A stretch of 64,000 nt of DNA from UBA6921 sp031363085 (GCA_031363085.1 JANLTU010000110.1:1-64000); one strand, 5' to 3'; shown: positions 30,912 through 41,358, counted from the stretch's first letter. The notes: generated by a model not told the origin, from the sequence alone. A program made the numbers and translations.

Positions 30912-33154
30912 TGCGTAAAGATTACGGCAAAAATCTCAGTGAGCTGTCGATGATGGAGTTGTTTCAAGTCGAGATCGAGACGCAAGCTGAAACCTTGACC
31001 GGCGGATTGCTGAGCCTGGAAAAAAATCCGGCCCAGCCTGCGGTGGTCGAGTCATTGATGCGCGCCGCACATTCGCTTAAGGGGGCTTCGCGTTTGGTGG
31101 GTTTGCGCGCGCTGGAGCGGATTGCGCACGTGCTCGAAGACGTGTTCGTTGCCGCGCAAAAAAACGCCATCATGATCGGCTCGGATGCGGTGGATATCTG
31201 TTTGCATGCGGTGGATCTCATGAAGCTCGTCGCGCTGGGTAACGAATCCGCCGACGCAGGCGCAGCTTGGGGGGCGAAGATTGACAGTATCGTAAGCGCG
31301 CTGAAGTCGGTGCGGCAGGGGCAGGTACTGCCGGCTTTACGCCCCCTGCCCGCCGAGGCTATTCCCGTGTCGACGCCGCCGCTCGAATGGCCGGTCGCCG
31401 AAGATTCCGAACGCGTGCTGCGGGTCAGCGCAGACCGCTTGAATCGCATTCTGGGTTTGAGCAGTGAGTTGGTGGTGGACGTGCGTCAGGCGCAGACCCA
31501 GGTGCAGGCGTTGTTGCACATGAAGAAGAAACACGCCGATGTTTTGCAGACGCTGGATATGTTGCGTGATGCCTTGTCGAGTCTTGGCGCCAATGAGCGC
31601 GCCAGCATCTATCTGGCGCAATTGCGCAAACGCGCAACTGATTTCCGGCAACTGTTGGCAGAACAACTGGCGGAGGCCGATGCGTTCGACCGGCGCTTAG
31701 GCACCACCACTGCACGCGTGCATCGCGAGGTGATTTTGACGCGCATGCGGCCGTTAGCCGACGGGGTGCAGGGATTTCAGCGTATGGTGCGCGACTTGGC
31801 GCGTGCCACCGGCAAAAAAGTCGAGTTGCGTATTCATGGCCTGCGTACCGAACTTGATCGTGATGTACTGGAAAAACTCGAAGCACCGCTGACACACTTG
31901 ATTCGCAACGCCATTGATCATGGCATTGAACCCCCGGCCGAACGGCGTGCGCGCAACAAGCCCGAACACGGCACGGTGCAATTGGCCGCCAGCTACAGCG
32001 GCGGCATGTTGTTGATCGTGCTGGAAGACGACGGGCGGGGTGTGGATATCGAGCAACTGAAGAGGAAGATCGTCGAACGTGGCTTGACGCCCGCCGACAT
32101 GGTCGAGCGTTTGAACGTTGACGAATTGATCGAGTTTTTATTTCTGCCCAAATTTTCCACGCGCGATACCTTGACTGAGTTGTCCGGTCGCGGAGTCGGC
32201 CTGGACATAGTGCGTGAGGCGGTGCAGGCGCTGGGTGGAACAGTCAAGACCAGCACCAACCCGGGTCGGGGTGCGCGTTTTACGCTGCACTTGCCAATTA
32301 CCTTGTCGTTGATCCCGGCCTTGCTCGTGGCGATCGGGCAGGAAAGCTATGCGTTTCCATTGGCACGTATCGACCGCTTGTTGAACATTGCGCCCACCCA
32401 GGTGCAATACATCGAAGGCCACCAATACACGGTGATTGATGGCGATAATGTTGGCTTGGTGGACGCATGCAGTTTGTTTGGCAAAAAATCGGAACTCGAA
32501 ACCCACTCGCATCTGGACGTGGTGGTATTAAGCGACCGGCTTAGTCGTTATGGTGTGGTAGTGGATCGTATTGTTGGCGAACGCGTGTTGGCGGTGCAGA
32601 GCCTGGACGCGCGTCTGGGCAAGGTGCGCGACATCAGCGCCGCCGCGTTGCTGGAAGACGGCACGCCAACTTTGATCATCGACGTCGACGACTTCGTGCG
32701 CTCCATCGATCACGCGCGCCGTGGCGGCACGCTCCAGCACATGGACGAATGGGCCGACAATCTAAAGAGTAAAATCGAGAAGCGCGTGCTGGTGGTGGAC
32801 GACTCCATCACCGTGCGCGGTGTGGAAGCCAAATTGCTTGAGATGCACGGCTATGTGGTTGCGACGGCGGTGGATGGCATGGATGGCTGGAATCGCGTGC
32901 GCAGCGAGCGTTTTGATTTAGTGATCACTGATGTCGACATGCCGCGCATGGACGGTGTTGAATTGGTTGATATGATCAAACACGACCCGCAGTTGAAAGT
33001 CATTCCGGTCATGATCGTGTCGTACAAGGATCGGCCGGAAGACCGGCAGCGCGGTTTGGAAGCAGGTGCGGACTATTATCTGACCAAAGGTAGTTTTCAC
33101 GATGAAACCTTGATCGACGCCGTTATCGACCTGATCGGCAGGGCTGGGAGTTAA
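30911..33154 (+). CDS. wspE: Hybrid CheA kinase-response regulator WspE
   Basis: Cytoplasmic histidine kinase of 747 residues that passes phosphate to WspR and WspF. Domains in order: Hpt with phosphorylated His54 in RAAHSLKGASRLVG; dimerisation region (about 170-290); HATPase with HLIRNAIDHGIEPP, EDDGRGVD and SGRGVGLDIVREAV (about 330-450); CheW-like regulatory domain (about 450-600); and a C-terminal receiver with FDLVITDVDMPRMDGVELVD. The attached receiver is typical of WspE and distinguishes it from flagellar CheA. Confidence 0.93.
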   Translation: MRKDYGKNLSELSMMELFQVEIETQAETLTGGLLSLEKNPAQPAVVESLMRAAHSLKGASRLVGLRALERIAHVLEDVFVAAQKNAIMIGSDAVDICLHAVDLMKLVALGNESADAGAAWGAKIDSIVSALKSVRQGQVLPALRPLPAEAIPVSTPPLEWPVAEDSERVLRVSADRLNRILGLSSELVVDVRQAQTQVQALLHMKKKHADVLQTLDMLRDALSSLGANERASIYLAQLRKRATDFRQLLAEQLAEADAFDRRLGTTTARVHREVILTRMRPLADGVQGFQRMVRDLARATGKKVELRIHGLRTELDRDVLEKLEAPLTHLIRNAIDHGIEPPAERRARNKPEHGTVQLAASYSGGMLLIVLEDDGRGVDIEQLKRKIVERGLTPADMVERLNVDELIEFLFLPKFSTRDTLTELSGRGVGLDIVREAVQALGGTVKTSTNPGRGARFTLHLPITLSLIPALLVAIGQESYAFPLARIDRLLNIAPTQVQYIEGHQYTVIDGDNVGLVDACSLFGKKSELETHSHLDVVVLSDRLSRYGVVVDRIVGERVLAVQSLDARLGKVRDISAAALLEDGTPTLIIDVDDFVRSIDHARRGGTLQHMDEWADNLKSKIEKRVLVVDDSITVRGVEAKLLEMHGYVVATAVDGMDGWNRVRSERFDLVITDVDMPRMDGVELVDMIKHDPQLKVIPVMIVSYKDRPEDRQRGLEAGADYYLTKGSFHDETLIDAVIDLIGRAGS

Positions 33155-34195
33155 ATGAAAATCGCCATCGTCAACGACATGTTCATGGCCGCAGAAGCGT
33201 TGCGGCGCGCGGTCGTGACCAATACCAATCATCGCGTGACGTGGATTGCGCAGAATGGGCGCGACGCCGTGGCACGTTGTACGACCGATCTTCCCGACTT
33301 GATTCTGATGGACTTGATCATGCCGGAAATGGATGGTGTGGAGGCCACGCGCCGCATCATGACCGACACACCCTGTGCAATTTTGATTGTGACCGCATCG
33401 GTGGATGAAAATGCCGCGCAGGTTTTTGCGGCCATGGGTTACGGTGCGCTGGATGCCGTGAATACGCCGTTGTTGGGTACGCGCGGAAACGAGGCGGGGC
33501 GCGCGGAATTTCTCGCCAAGCTTAAGACTCTTGAAATGTTTATTCGGCCCCGGCATGCGCAGTCGGAGTTGTCCAAGGTTGTGCGGGCCAACGCGTTGCC
33601 GGCAACCGGTTATCAACTGGTGGTGATCGGCGCGTCGTCGGGTGGGCCCTCGGCGTTAATGACAATACTGGCCACGTTGCCGACGGACTTTCCGTTGCCA
33701 GTGGTCGTGGTGCAGCATGTGGATCCGCAATTCGTTCCAGAATTAGTGACTTGGCTTGCGCTTCACACGGCGTTGCAAGTGCGTATTGTCAAACCCAACG
33801 CGCGCCTGGCGCCAGGAGTTGTCTATCTCGCGGCGCGCAACGAACACCTGGTACTTAACGCGTGGGGTACCTTGAGTTACGATACCCAACCGCACGACTC
33901 GCCATATCGACCGTCGATTGATATATTTTTTAACAGTGTGCAGAGGCATGGTCGCGGGCGCTGCATTGCGATTCTGTTAACCGGCATGGGGCGCGACGGT
34001 GCGGATGGGTTGTTGCAATTGCGCGAAGACGGGCACGTCACGATTGCACAAGACCAAGCGACTTGTGCGGTGTACGGGATGCCGCGAGCAGCGGTAGAAC
34101 TGGATGCTGCTGCCCATGTGGTGCCTTTACTTGATATTTCACCGTTGTTGCTGCGCACGGTTGATGCGGCGGCTTGTACGGAAAAGACGCAATGA
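33155..34195 (+). CDS. wspF: CheB-type methylesterase WspF
   Basis: Removes methyl groups from WspA to adapt the pathway; loss of WspF in Pseudomonas gives permanently high c-di-GMP. The 346-residue protein has a receiver with phospho-acceptor Asp53 (LILMDLIMPEMDGV) and an esterase domain with catalytic Ser161 (VVIGASSGGPS), His188 (VVVQHVDPQF) and Asp281 (TGMGRDGADG). It begins directly after the wspE stop and overlaps wspR by 4 bases. All catalytic residues are present, so the gene appears functional. Confidence 0.93.
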   Translation: MKIAIVNDMFMAAEALRRAVVTNTNHRVTWIAQNGRDAVARCTTDLPDLILMDLIMPEMDGVEATRRIMTDTPCAILIVTASVDENAAQVFAAMGYGALDAVNTPLLGTRGNEAGRAEFLAKLKTLEMFIRPRHAQSELSKVVRANALPATGYQLVVIGASSGGPSALMTILATLPTDFPLPVVVVQHVDPQFVPELVTWLALHTALQVRIVKPNARLAPGVVYLAARNEHLVLNAWGTLSYDTQPHDSPYRPSIDIFFNSVQRHGRGRCIAILLTGMGRDGADGLLQLREDGHVTIAQDQATCAVYGMPRAAVELDAAAHVVPLLDISPLLLRTVDAAACTEKTQ

Positions 34196-35262
34196 GCGCG
34201 ATTGTTGAACCTGTTGTAATTACGCCGGTTGATACAAAATGCATCGTGTTGCTGGTCGACGATCAGACCATGATCGGCGAAGCCCTGCGCCGCATGTTGG
34301 AGTCCGAAGTCGATATCGAATACCACTATTGTCAAGCTGCGGATCAAGCCCTGGCGCTGGCGCTGCAGGTGAAGCCCACGGTGATCTTGCAGGATATTGT
34401 CATGCCGCAGTCCGATGGACTGAGTTTGCTGAAAGAGTATCGTACGGTGCCGCAGACGCGTGCGGTGCCGATTATCATGTTATCGACGCGCGACGACCCA
34501 CGTTACAAAAGCCAAGCCTTCGCTGCCGGCGCCAGTGACTATTTGGTGAAAATTCCGGATCAAATCGAACTGATCGCGCGTATCCGTGCGCATTCGCGCA
34601 GCTATCAGGCGCAGGTGCAGCGCGACGAAGCGTTTCGGCAATTGCATGCGTTGCAACGCCAGTTGGAAGCCAGCAATCGCGAGTTGCATCGCATCTCTTG
34701 CCAGGACGGCTTGACCGGAATTTACAATCGCCGCCATTTCGATATTTATCTGGAGCAAGAGTGGTCGCGTGCGCTGCGCGAGGGCTCGAATATTTCCTTG
34801 GTGCTTGCCGACATCGATTACTTCAAACCGTTTAACGACCACTATGGCCATCTTGTCGGGGATGAGTGTTTGCAACGTGTCGCGCGCGTGTTCCGCGAAG
34901 TGTTGCAACGCCCTGGCGATCTGGCCGCGCGCTATGGCGGCGAAGAATTCGTGGTAGTGTTGCCCAAAACAGATTTGGAAGGTGCTGCGCTGATTGCTGA
35001 ATCCATCCGTGTGCGCGTCGAACGCTTGGGCATCAGGCATGAATTTTCCAAGGTGGAGCGTTGCATCACGCTGAGCATCGGGATTGCAACGGTGCGTCCA
35101 AATCCGCGCATGCGCCCCCCCGAGTTGGTGGGGTTGGCAGACAAGGCGCTCTATCAGGCCAAGCAGCATGGACGTAATCGCTGCGAGCAAGCGCGCAATA
35201 ATCAAGATGAATTAGCCATGTTGCACAATCGTAATAATAAAGAGTCGGAAGCGGGCAATTAG
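34192..35262 (+). CDS. wspR: Diguanylate cyclase response regulator WspR
   Basis: Output protein of the pathway: phosphorylation of the receiver activates c-di-GMP synthesis. The 356-residue protein has a receiver with acceptor Asp68 (TVILQDIVMPQSDGL), a coiled linker (about 138-170) and a GGDEF domain with intact active site GGEEF (residues 249-253). The inhibitory site RPGD (240-243) lies exactly five residues before it. ATG 34192 overlaps the wspF stop (ATGA); a longer TTG start at 34174 is unlikely. Lengths and spacing agree closely with Pseudomonas WspR. Confidence 0.94.
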   Translation: MSAIVEPVVITPVDTKCIVLLVDDQTMIGEALRRMLESEVDIEYHYCQAADQALALALQVKPTVILQDIVMPQSDGLSLLKEYRTVPQTRAVPIIMLSTRDDPRYKSQAFAAGASDYLVKIPDQIELIARIRAHSRSYQAQVQRDEAFRQLHALQRQLEASNRELHRISCQDGLTGIYNRRHFDIYLEQEWSRALREGSNISLVLADIDYFKPFNDHYGHLVGDECLQRVARVFREVLQRPGDLAARYGGEEFVVVLPKTDLEGAALIAESIRVRVERLGIRHEFSKVERCITLSIGIATVRPNPRMRPPELVGLADKALYQAKQHGRNRCEQARNNQDELAMLHNRNNKESEAGN

Positions 35263-35338
35263 CGCATCATTAACCGGAGCCATGGTCGTGGCATATTTTC
35301 TGCTGCAAAAATAGGGACAGCGTTGAGGAAGGTACTCC

Positions 35339-35620
35339 ATGAAAGAACTCACCGAATGCAAAAATCTCTACGGGCCGCTGCCCGAGCGTGATGTGCGCAT
35401 GCTGATCAGCATGGTGCATCAGCCATCCAACGAAATTTGGGAATTGGCGCGCCGCGTGGTGATTTCCGCCGCTCCAGTGATGACGCTGGATATGGCTGTA
35501 AAATTGGTAGCTCCGCCCAATCTTGGCGAAGTGCCCGACGCCTTCACGGTGCGGCGTGCGATTCGTTACGCCGTGCGCGCGCAAAAAGGGCGGCGCGGAC
35601 GCCAACCGCATTGGCGTTAA
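35339..35620 (+). CDS. Small hypothetical protein after wspR
   Basis: A 93-residue, basic, probably helical cytoplasmic protein (KELTECKNLYGPLPERDVRM at the start, Arg/Lys-rich end). A GAGGAAGG ribosome site precedes ATG 35339. It lies 76 bases after wspR on the same strand with no terminator between, so it may be the last gene of the wsp operon. I recognise no domain. It could be an unrelated gene, but coding quality is good. Confidence 0.6.
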   Translation: MKELTECKNLYGPLPERDVRMLISMVHQPSNEIWELARRVVISAAPVMTLDMAVKLVAPPNLGEVPDAFTVRRAIRYAVRAQKGRRGRQPHWR

Positions 35621-35974
35621 TTCCTCCCGAAGTGCCGATAACACGACATCCCTTGAGACCCTCTGCCGTAAATTAGGCGCTTTTCGTTTTACATACACAT
35701 ACCGCCTCAAGGTGAACGCAAGGCTTATCATCGGCGGTGAATGCTGTGATGAAATTTACTATATGCGGCAGGTGTTAACTTTCAAGCGCCATCGGCGATA
35801 ACCAAAAATGAGAAGCGTCAATGTGCGACGTTGATCAAGAATAAAACTACCACTTGAGCCCGCATTGGACGAGACGTCATGAGCATTGTAAAGTTTGCAC
35901 GGTGTGCATTCAGCCGCCTGATCGGGCAGCGAAGGGACACGCATAAAACAGTGTTGTATCGGGGTAGGGGACGC

Positions 35975-36550
35975 GTGTCGCGCATTCAACTTAGGCTGTT
36001 TTTCGGCTTGGCTGTGCTGATTTCAGGACTGGCGCAGGCGAATAAAGATTCGGAGCGTACCGGCGTTGATCACAACGCGGTGGAAATTGTCACGACCGCA
36101 TTTGGTTTGGAACGGCTGACCCAATACTCTGCCAATCGTAACGCCTTGGGCGTGGCTTGGGCGCAGTTCTTCGGCATGGAGGCATCGTACTTCGATTTAG
36201 GTGATTCCAAATTCGCCAAGCGTCGGCCGGTGAGCGGTGAGCTTGTTGAAAATGTCGGTGGACGTATTGATCTCAAGCTCGCTGTGGATTTTTCAGCGCC
36301 GTTGGGTGGGCGCTCGCGCTTATACAGTCGCGTCGGCATGTATTTGTGGGATGTCGACGTCAACTACAATCGCGTCACGCATCAACTGGATACGTCACGC
36401 GGCGGCAACAGCCGCATGGTCGGAGTCGGTGCAATGTATGGCGAAGACGCCATGCGTATCAGTGTTGAGCTTGAACAAGTGAATGCGAATCCGCTTGCCG
36501 ACGCCCGCGATCAGCAGCGTTTGTTGCTTAATGTCTCATCGAAGTTTTAA
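35975..36550 (+). CDS. Predicted outer-membrane beta-barrel protein
   Basis: A protein of about 191 residues with a signal peptide (RIQLRLFFGLAVLISGLAQA) and a mature part of alternating hydrophobic strands (MEASYFDLG, GGRIDLKLAVDFSAPLG, RLYSRVGMYLWDVDVNYN, MRISVELEQVN) ending in Phe (LLLNVSSKF). This is the pattern of small eight-stranded OmpA/OmpW-like barrels. GTG 35975, preceded by GGTAGGGG, gives a proper signal peptide; the longer frame from ATG 35879 would bury it. Function unknown. Confidence 0.65.
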   Translation: MSRIQLRLFFGLAVLISGLAQANKDSERTGVDHNAVEIVTTAFGLERLTQYSANRNALGVAWAQFFGMEASYFDLGDSKFAKRRPVSGELVENVGGRIDLKLAVDFSAPLGGRSRLYSRVGMYLWDVDVNYNRVTHQLDTSRGGNSRMVGVGAMYGEDAMRISVELEQVNANPLADARDQQRLLLNVSSKF

Positions 36551-36594
36551 CGCGATAACAAGAACCTGAACAGGCTCTAAGGCAGGGGATTACG

Positions 36595-38088
36595 CTACAC
36601 CTTGCACTCATGGGTTAATTCAACTTTCCCGTCTTCATAAACGGTTTCCAGTCGCACTGTAAAACCCCACAAACGCGCAACGTGCTTGAGCATCTCGTCA
36701 GCCGACTCGGCCAATGGACGGCGCGTGTACCGCACATGCCGCAACGTCAGCGTGCGATCACCACGGCGGTTCACGTTGTACACCTGAATGTCCGGTTCGT
36801 TGTTGCTCAGATTATATTGTTCGGACAACGCGCGTCGTACCATGCGATAGCCTTCGTCATTGTGGATCGACGCGACTTCGAGTTCATTTTTTTTGTCGTC
36901 GTCGACAATCGAAAACAAACGCAGATCGCGTATTACTTTGGGCGACAGATATTGCGCGATAAAGCTTTCGTCCTTGAAATTGCGCATCGCGAAATCCAGT
37001 GTTTTATGCCAATCGCTGCCCGCGATTTCCGGAAACCAATGGCGATCTTCACTGGTCGGCTGTTCGCAGATACGTCTTAAATCACGGTAGAGCGAGAAGC
37101 CCAGCGCATACACGTTAATGCCGCTGTAGTGAGGGCTGTCGAAGGGAGGCTGGTACACGACGTTGGTGTGCGACTGCAGGAACTCCACCATGTAGCCGTC
37201 GCTGAGCAAGCCCTCGTCATACATTTGATTCAAGATGGTGTAGTGCCAGAACGTCGCCCAGCCCTCATTCATGACCTGGGTCTGCCGCTGCGGATAAAAA
37301 TACTGTGCGATTTTGCGCACGATGCGCACGATCTCGCGTTGCCAGGGTGTCAACAGGGGGGCGTTCTTTTCAATAAAATACAGCAAATTTTCCTGCGGCT
37401 CGGGCGGAAAACGTTCTTCGCTGGATTGGCTTGGGTCTGCCGCTTTCACTGGAATGGTTTTCCACAGATCGTTGATCTGTCGCTGCATGTATTCTTCGCG
37501 CTCTTTCTGTCGTAGTTGCTCTTTGTTGGTCGACAACTTGGGCGGCCGCTTGTAGCGATCCACGCCGTAGTTCATCAACGCATGGCAGGAATCCAGCACG
37601 TCTTCGACGGCGGCCAAGCCGTAGCGCTTTTCACATTCGGCGATGTATTTTTTTGCAAACAATAAATAGTCAACAATCGCGTCCGCACTGGTCCAGGTGG
37701 TGAATAGATAATTATTCTTGAAGAATGAGTTGTGGCCGTAGGCTGCATGCGCAATCACCAGGGCCTGCATCATCATGGTGTTTTCTTCCATCAAATAGCA
37801 GATGCAAGGATTGGAATTGATGACGATTTCGTAAGCCAGCCCCATCTGCCCACGCCGGTAGCGTTGCTCGGTCGACAGGAAATGTTTACCGAACGACCAA
37901 TGGTGGTAATACACCGGCATGCCGATCGATGCATAGGCATCCATCATCTGTTCGGCGCTGATAATTTCGATTTGAATTGGAAACGTGCTCAGTCCGAAGT
38001 TACCTGCGACACGCGCAATTTCATCGTTGTAGGTGGCGATGAGTTCGCGCGTCCATTCGGAAAACTCGGAGAGATGTTTGCGTTTCAT
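36595..38088 (-). CDS. ycgB: SpoVR family protein
   Basis: A 497-residue member of the SpoVR/YcgB family, conserved but of unknown biochemical role. Recognisable blocks are the start [20 protein letters not shown], the [16 protein letters not shown] and [14 protein letters not shown] region and [17 protein letters not shown]. In gammaproteobacteria it is regularly encoded with yeaH and prkA (yeaG) and is induced in stationary phase and nitrogen starvation. Its start overlaps the yeaH stop by 4 bases, so this is one operon. In B. subtilis SpoVR is needed for spore cortex formation, which does not apply here. Confidence 0.95.
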   Translation of the reverse strand: MKRKHLSEFSEWTRELIATYNDEIARVAGNFGLSTFPIQIEIISAEQMMDAYASIGMPVYYHHWSFGKHFLSTEQRYRRGQMGLAYEIVINSNPCICYLMEENTMMMQALVIAHAAYGHNSFFKNNYLFTTWTSADAIVDYLLFAKKYIAECEKRYGLAAVEDVLDSCHALMNYGVDRYKRPPKLSTNKEQLRQKEREEYMQRQINDLWKTIPVKAADPSQSSEERFPPEPQENLLYFIEKNAPLLTPWQREIVRIVRKIAQYFYPQRQTQVMNEGWATFWHYTILNQMYDEGLLSDGYMVEFLQSHTNVVYQPPFDSPHYSGINVYALGFSLYRDLRRICEQPTSEDRHWFPEIAGSDWHKTLDFAMRNFKDESFIAQYLSPKVIRDLRLFSIVDDDKKNELEVASIHNDEGYRMVRRALSEQYNLSNNEPDIQVYNVNRRGDRTLTLRHVRYTRRPLAESADEMLKHVARLWGFTVRLETVYEDGKVELTHECKV

Positions 38089-39347
38089 GCAACTTGCTTT
38101 TTAAATAACTCGCGGAACACCGGATAGATTTCGCCGATATTTTCGATGCGCTGCATGGCGAAATTTTCGCAACTGGATTTAACGTTCAGATATTCGCGCC
38201 ACAGGTTTTGCGGGTTTTCGTTAGTGATTTCGATGTAGGCGAAATACTGCACCAGTGGCGTAATTTGATTAATCAGGATATCTCGACAGATGGGCGAGTC
38301 ATCATTCCAATTATCGCCATCCGACGCCTGTGCGGCGTAGATATTCCAATCAGCAGTCGGGTAACGTTCGGTCACGACTTCATGCATGAGCTTCAGAGCG
38401 CTCGACACCACGGTGCCGCCGGTTTCGCGCGAGTAAAAGAAATCTTCCTCGCTGACTTCCTTCGCGACCGTGTGGTGGGAGATAAACACCAGTTCGATTT
38501 TTTCGTAAGTGCGTGTCAAAAAGAGATACAGCAAAATAAAAAAGCGTTTCGCAATGTCTTTCTTGGCTTGATCCATTGAGCCGGAGATGTCCATGATGCA
38601 GAACATCACCGCCTGCGTGGTTGGCTTTGGAATATCGACGCGGCTATTGAAGCGCAAGTCAAACGGATCGATGAATGGAATGATGGTGATGCGTCGTCGT
38701 TCCTCGTCAATTTCATTTTTGATGCGCTGCACGCGTGGGTCGTCGGCGCCACACACCAGTAACAAGCCTTGTAGCTCGGCTTCGAGTTCTTCGATGCGTT
38801 TCTGATGCGGTGAACGTAGCGCAATACGTCGCGACATGGCGCCACGCATCGAGCGCACGATATTGATGTTGGATGGATTGCCGGTATGGGTATGGCCGGC
38901 GCGCACTTTACGCACGTCCGGGATTTTGGCGATGTTGGTCTTGACTAGGTTGGGCAGTTCGAGGTCTTCGAAAAAGAATTCGAGAAATTCTTCTTTTGAA
39001 AGCTGGAATACAAATTCATCCATGCCTTCGCCGCTGTTGCTGGCCTGCTTGCCCCGGCCCTTACCGCCGCCATTGGGGCGCGGAATGGTGTCGCCGCGAA
39101 CGAATTCGCGATTCCCGGGGTGAACGGTTTCACGCATACCGCCCGAGCCGTGCCGGAAAGTGGGCTCGGAGATATCCTTGGATGGAATGGAAATCGCTTC
39201 GCCTTTTTCGATCTCGGTGATGGAGCGGCCGGCGATGGCCTCGGCCACTGCTTTCTTGATTTGCGTGCGATAGCGTTCGATAAAACGGCGGCGATTGACC
39301 GCGCTTTTATTCTTGCCATTAAGACGCCGATCAATTATTTGTGCCAC
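38085..39347 (-). CDS. yeaH: DUF444 protein YeaH
   Basis: About 420 residues with a C-terminal von Willebrand A-like domain: the MIDAS-type motif reads [20 protein letters not shown] and is followed by [17 protein letters not shown]. The N terminus ([19 protein letters not shown]) matches E. coli YeaH. GTG 39347 gives exactly the same N-terminal length as YeaH; a longer TTG start at 39362 is less likely. It partners PrkA (YeaG) in a stress response governed by RpoS and NtrC in E. coli. Confidence 0.95.
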   Translation of the reverse strand: MAQIIDRRLNGKNKSAVNRRRFIERYRTQIKKAVAEAIAGRSITEIEKGEAISIPSKDISEPTFRHGSGGMRETVHPGNREFVRGDTIPRPNGGGKGRGKQASNSGEGMDEFVFQLSKEEFLEFFFEDLELPNLVKTNIAKIPDVRKVRAGHTHTGNPSNINIVRSMRGAMSRRIALRSPHQKRIEELEAELQGLLLVCGADDPRVQRIKNEIDEERRRITIIPFIDPFDLRFNSRVDIPKPTTQAVMFCIMDISGSMDQAKKDIAKRFFILLYLFLTRTYEKIELVFISHHTVAKEVSEEDFFYSRETGGTVVSSALKLMHEVVTERYPTADWNIYAAQASDGDNWNDDSPICRDILINQITPLVQYFAYIEITNENPQNLWREYLNVKSSCENFAMQRIENIGEIYPVFRELFKKQVA

Positions 39348-39404
39348 AACTGCCGACCTCAAGCTCGGATGCCACGCACTTTTCCTATCGGTTTGGCCGT
39401 CCTG

Positions 39405-41327
39405 TCACGACGACTTACGTACCCGCAGATACCACTCGCACAGCAGACGAACCTGCTTTTGTGTGTAACCACTTTTCATCATGCGCTCGACGAAGTCCTG
39501 GTGTTTTTTCTGATCGTCGCCGGAGGCTTTGGCGTTGAACGAGATCACCGGGAGTAGGTCTTCAGTATTTGAGAACATTTTTTTCTCGATAACCGTGCGC
39601 AGCTTTTCATAACTGGTCCACTTGGGATTTTTGCCGTCGTTGTTGGCGCGCGCGCGCAACACGAAGTTGACGATCTCGTTGCGGAAATCCTTCGGGTTGC
39701 TGATGCCGGCCGGTTTTTCGATTTTCTCCAGTTCTTCGTTGAGCGCGCCGCGATCAAAAACTTCACCGGTGTCGGGATCGCGATATTCCTCGTCTTGAAT
39801 CCAATAGTCCGCGTAGGTCACGTAACGGTCGAAAATGTTCTGGCCGTATTCAGAATACGACTCCAGGTAGGCGGTCTGAATTTCTTTGCCGATGAATTCA
39901 ATGTAACGCGGCGACAGATAGCCTTTCAGATAGGACAGATATTTCTCTTCGATTTCTGGTGCGAATTGTTCGCGTTCGATTTGCTGTTCGAGCACATAGA
40001 GTAAATGCACCGGATTCGCAGCCACTTCGGTATTATCGAAGTTGAAAACTTTCGACAGGATCTTGAACGCAAAGCGCGTCGATAAACCGGTCATGCCCTC
40101 GTCGACACCGGCGTAGTCGCGATACTCCTGATACGACTTCGCATTTGGATCGGTGTCTTTGAGGCTCTCGCCGTCGTAAACGCGCATCTTGGAATAGATA
40201 TTGGAATTCTCCGGTTCCTTGACGCGCGACAACACCGCGAACTGCGCCATCATTTCCAGCGTGCCGCGCGCGCAAGGCGCATTGGCGAGGTTGCTGTTGG
40301 TCACCAGCTTTTGATAAATTTTTACTTCTTCCGATGCGCGCAGGCAGTACGGAACCTTGACAATATAAATGCGGTCGAGGAAAGCTTCGTTGTTCTTGTT
40401 GTTTTTGAACGTCACCCATTCCGACTCGTTGGAATGCGCCAGGATGATGCCTTCAAACGGAATTGCCGACAGACCTTCGGTGCCTTTGTAGTTGCCTTCC
40501 TGAGTGGCGGTCAACAATGGGTGCAGCACCTTAATTGGTGCTTTAAACATTTCGACGAATTCGAGCAGGCCGCGATTGGCCTTGCACAACCCGCCTGAAT
40601 AACTGTAGGCGTCGGCGTCGTCCTGCGAATATTTTTCCAGCATGCGGATGTCGACTTTTCCGACCAGCGAGGAGATGTCCTGGTTGTTTTCATCGCCGGG
40701 TTCAGTTTTGGCCACAGCAATCTGTTGCAACTGCGACGGGCGCACCTTCACGACTTTAAATTTGGTGATGTCGCCGTTGTGTTCGTGCAGCCGCTTGACC
40801 GCCCACGGCGACATGATCATGTTGAGGTAGCGGCGTGGTATGCCGTAGTCTTCTTCGAGAATTTCGCCGTCTTCGATAGGCGAAAACAAGCCCAGCGGCG
40901 ACTCGTAAATCGGCGAGCCTTTGATGGCGTAGAAGGGAACGTGCTCCACCAGTGCCTTGAGTTTCTCCGCAAGCGACGACTTGCCACCACCGACCGGCCC
41001 CAGTAGATACAAAATTTGTTTTCTTTCTTCGAGACCTTGTGCGGCGTGTTTGAAATACGACACGATTTGTTCGATCACATCTTCCATTCCGTAAAATTCG
41101 CGGAAGGCCGGGTAAATTTTCAAGATCTTGTTCGAGAACAGCCGACTCATGCGTGTATCGTTGCGCGTGTCGACCATCTCCGGTTCGCCGATGGCCTTGA
41201 GCATGCGCTCGGCAGGGGTGGCGAATGCGGTAGGGTCTGATTTACAAAGTTGCAAATACTGTTGAATCGTAAGTTCTTCTTCCTTCGCCTCTTCATACCG
41301 GGCTAAGTAATGACTAAAAATGCTCAT
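39405..41327 (-). CDS. prkA: PrkA/YeaG serine protein kinase
   Basis: A 640-residue AAA-type protein with serine/threonine kinase activity described for the E. coli and Bacillus homologues. The P-loop LGPVGGGKSSLAEKL lies near residue 100; RMSRLFSNKILKIYPAFREF and GMEDVIEQIVSYFK are family hallmarks of the AAA_PrkA domain, and the C-terminal third forms the PrkA kinase domain. ATG 41327 has a strong GGAGGG ribosome site; the frame is open further upstream but without homology. It is the first large gene of the prkA-yeaH-spoVR operon. A micro-ORF lies immediately before it. Confidence 0.96.
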   Translation of the reverse strand: MSIFSHYLARYEEAKEEELTIQQYLQLCKSDPTAFATPAERMLKAIGEPEMVDTRNDTRMSRLFSNKILKIYPAFREFYGMEDVIEQIVSYFKHAAQGLEERKQILYLLGPVGGGKSSLAEKLKALVEHVPFYAIKGSPIYESPLGLFSPIEDGEILEEDYGIPRRYLNMIMSPWAVKRLHEHNGDITKFKVVKVRPSQLQQIAVAKTEPGDENNQDISSLVGKVDIRMLEKYSQDDADAYSYSGGLCKANRGLLEFVEMFKAPIKVLHPLLTATQEGNYKGTEGLSAIPFEGIILAHSNESEWVTFKNNKNNEAFLDRIYIVKVPYCLRASEEVKIYQKLVTNSNLANAPCARGTLEMMAQFAVLSRVKEPENSNIYSKMRVYDGESLKDTDPNAKSYQEYRDYAGVDEGMTGLSTRFAFKILSKVFNFDNTEVAANPVHLLYVLEQQIEREQFAPEIEEKYLSYLKGYLSPRYIEFIGKEIQTAYLESYSEYGQNIFDRYVTYADYWIQDEEYRDPDTGEVFDRGALNEELEKIEKPAGISNPKDFRNEIVNFVLRARANNDGKNPKWTSYEKLRTVIEKKMFSNTEDLLPVISFNAKASGDDQKKHQDFVERMMKSGYTQKQVRLLCEWYLRVRKSS

Positions 41328-41358
41328 GATGCGCGCCCTCCGACTGTCACTTAAGCAA

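Noticed and set aside
26417..35262. Flagellar chemotaxis operon
   Set aside because: No cheY, cheZ or flagellar genes; the kinase has a receiver, CheR has TPRs and the output is GGDEF, all of which indicate Wsp.
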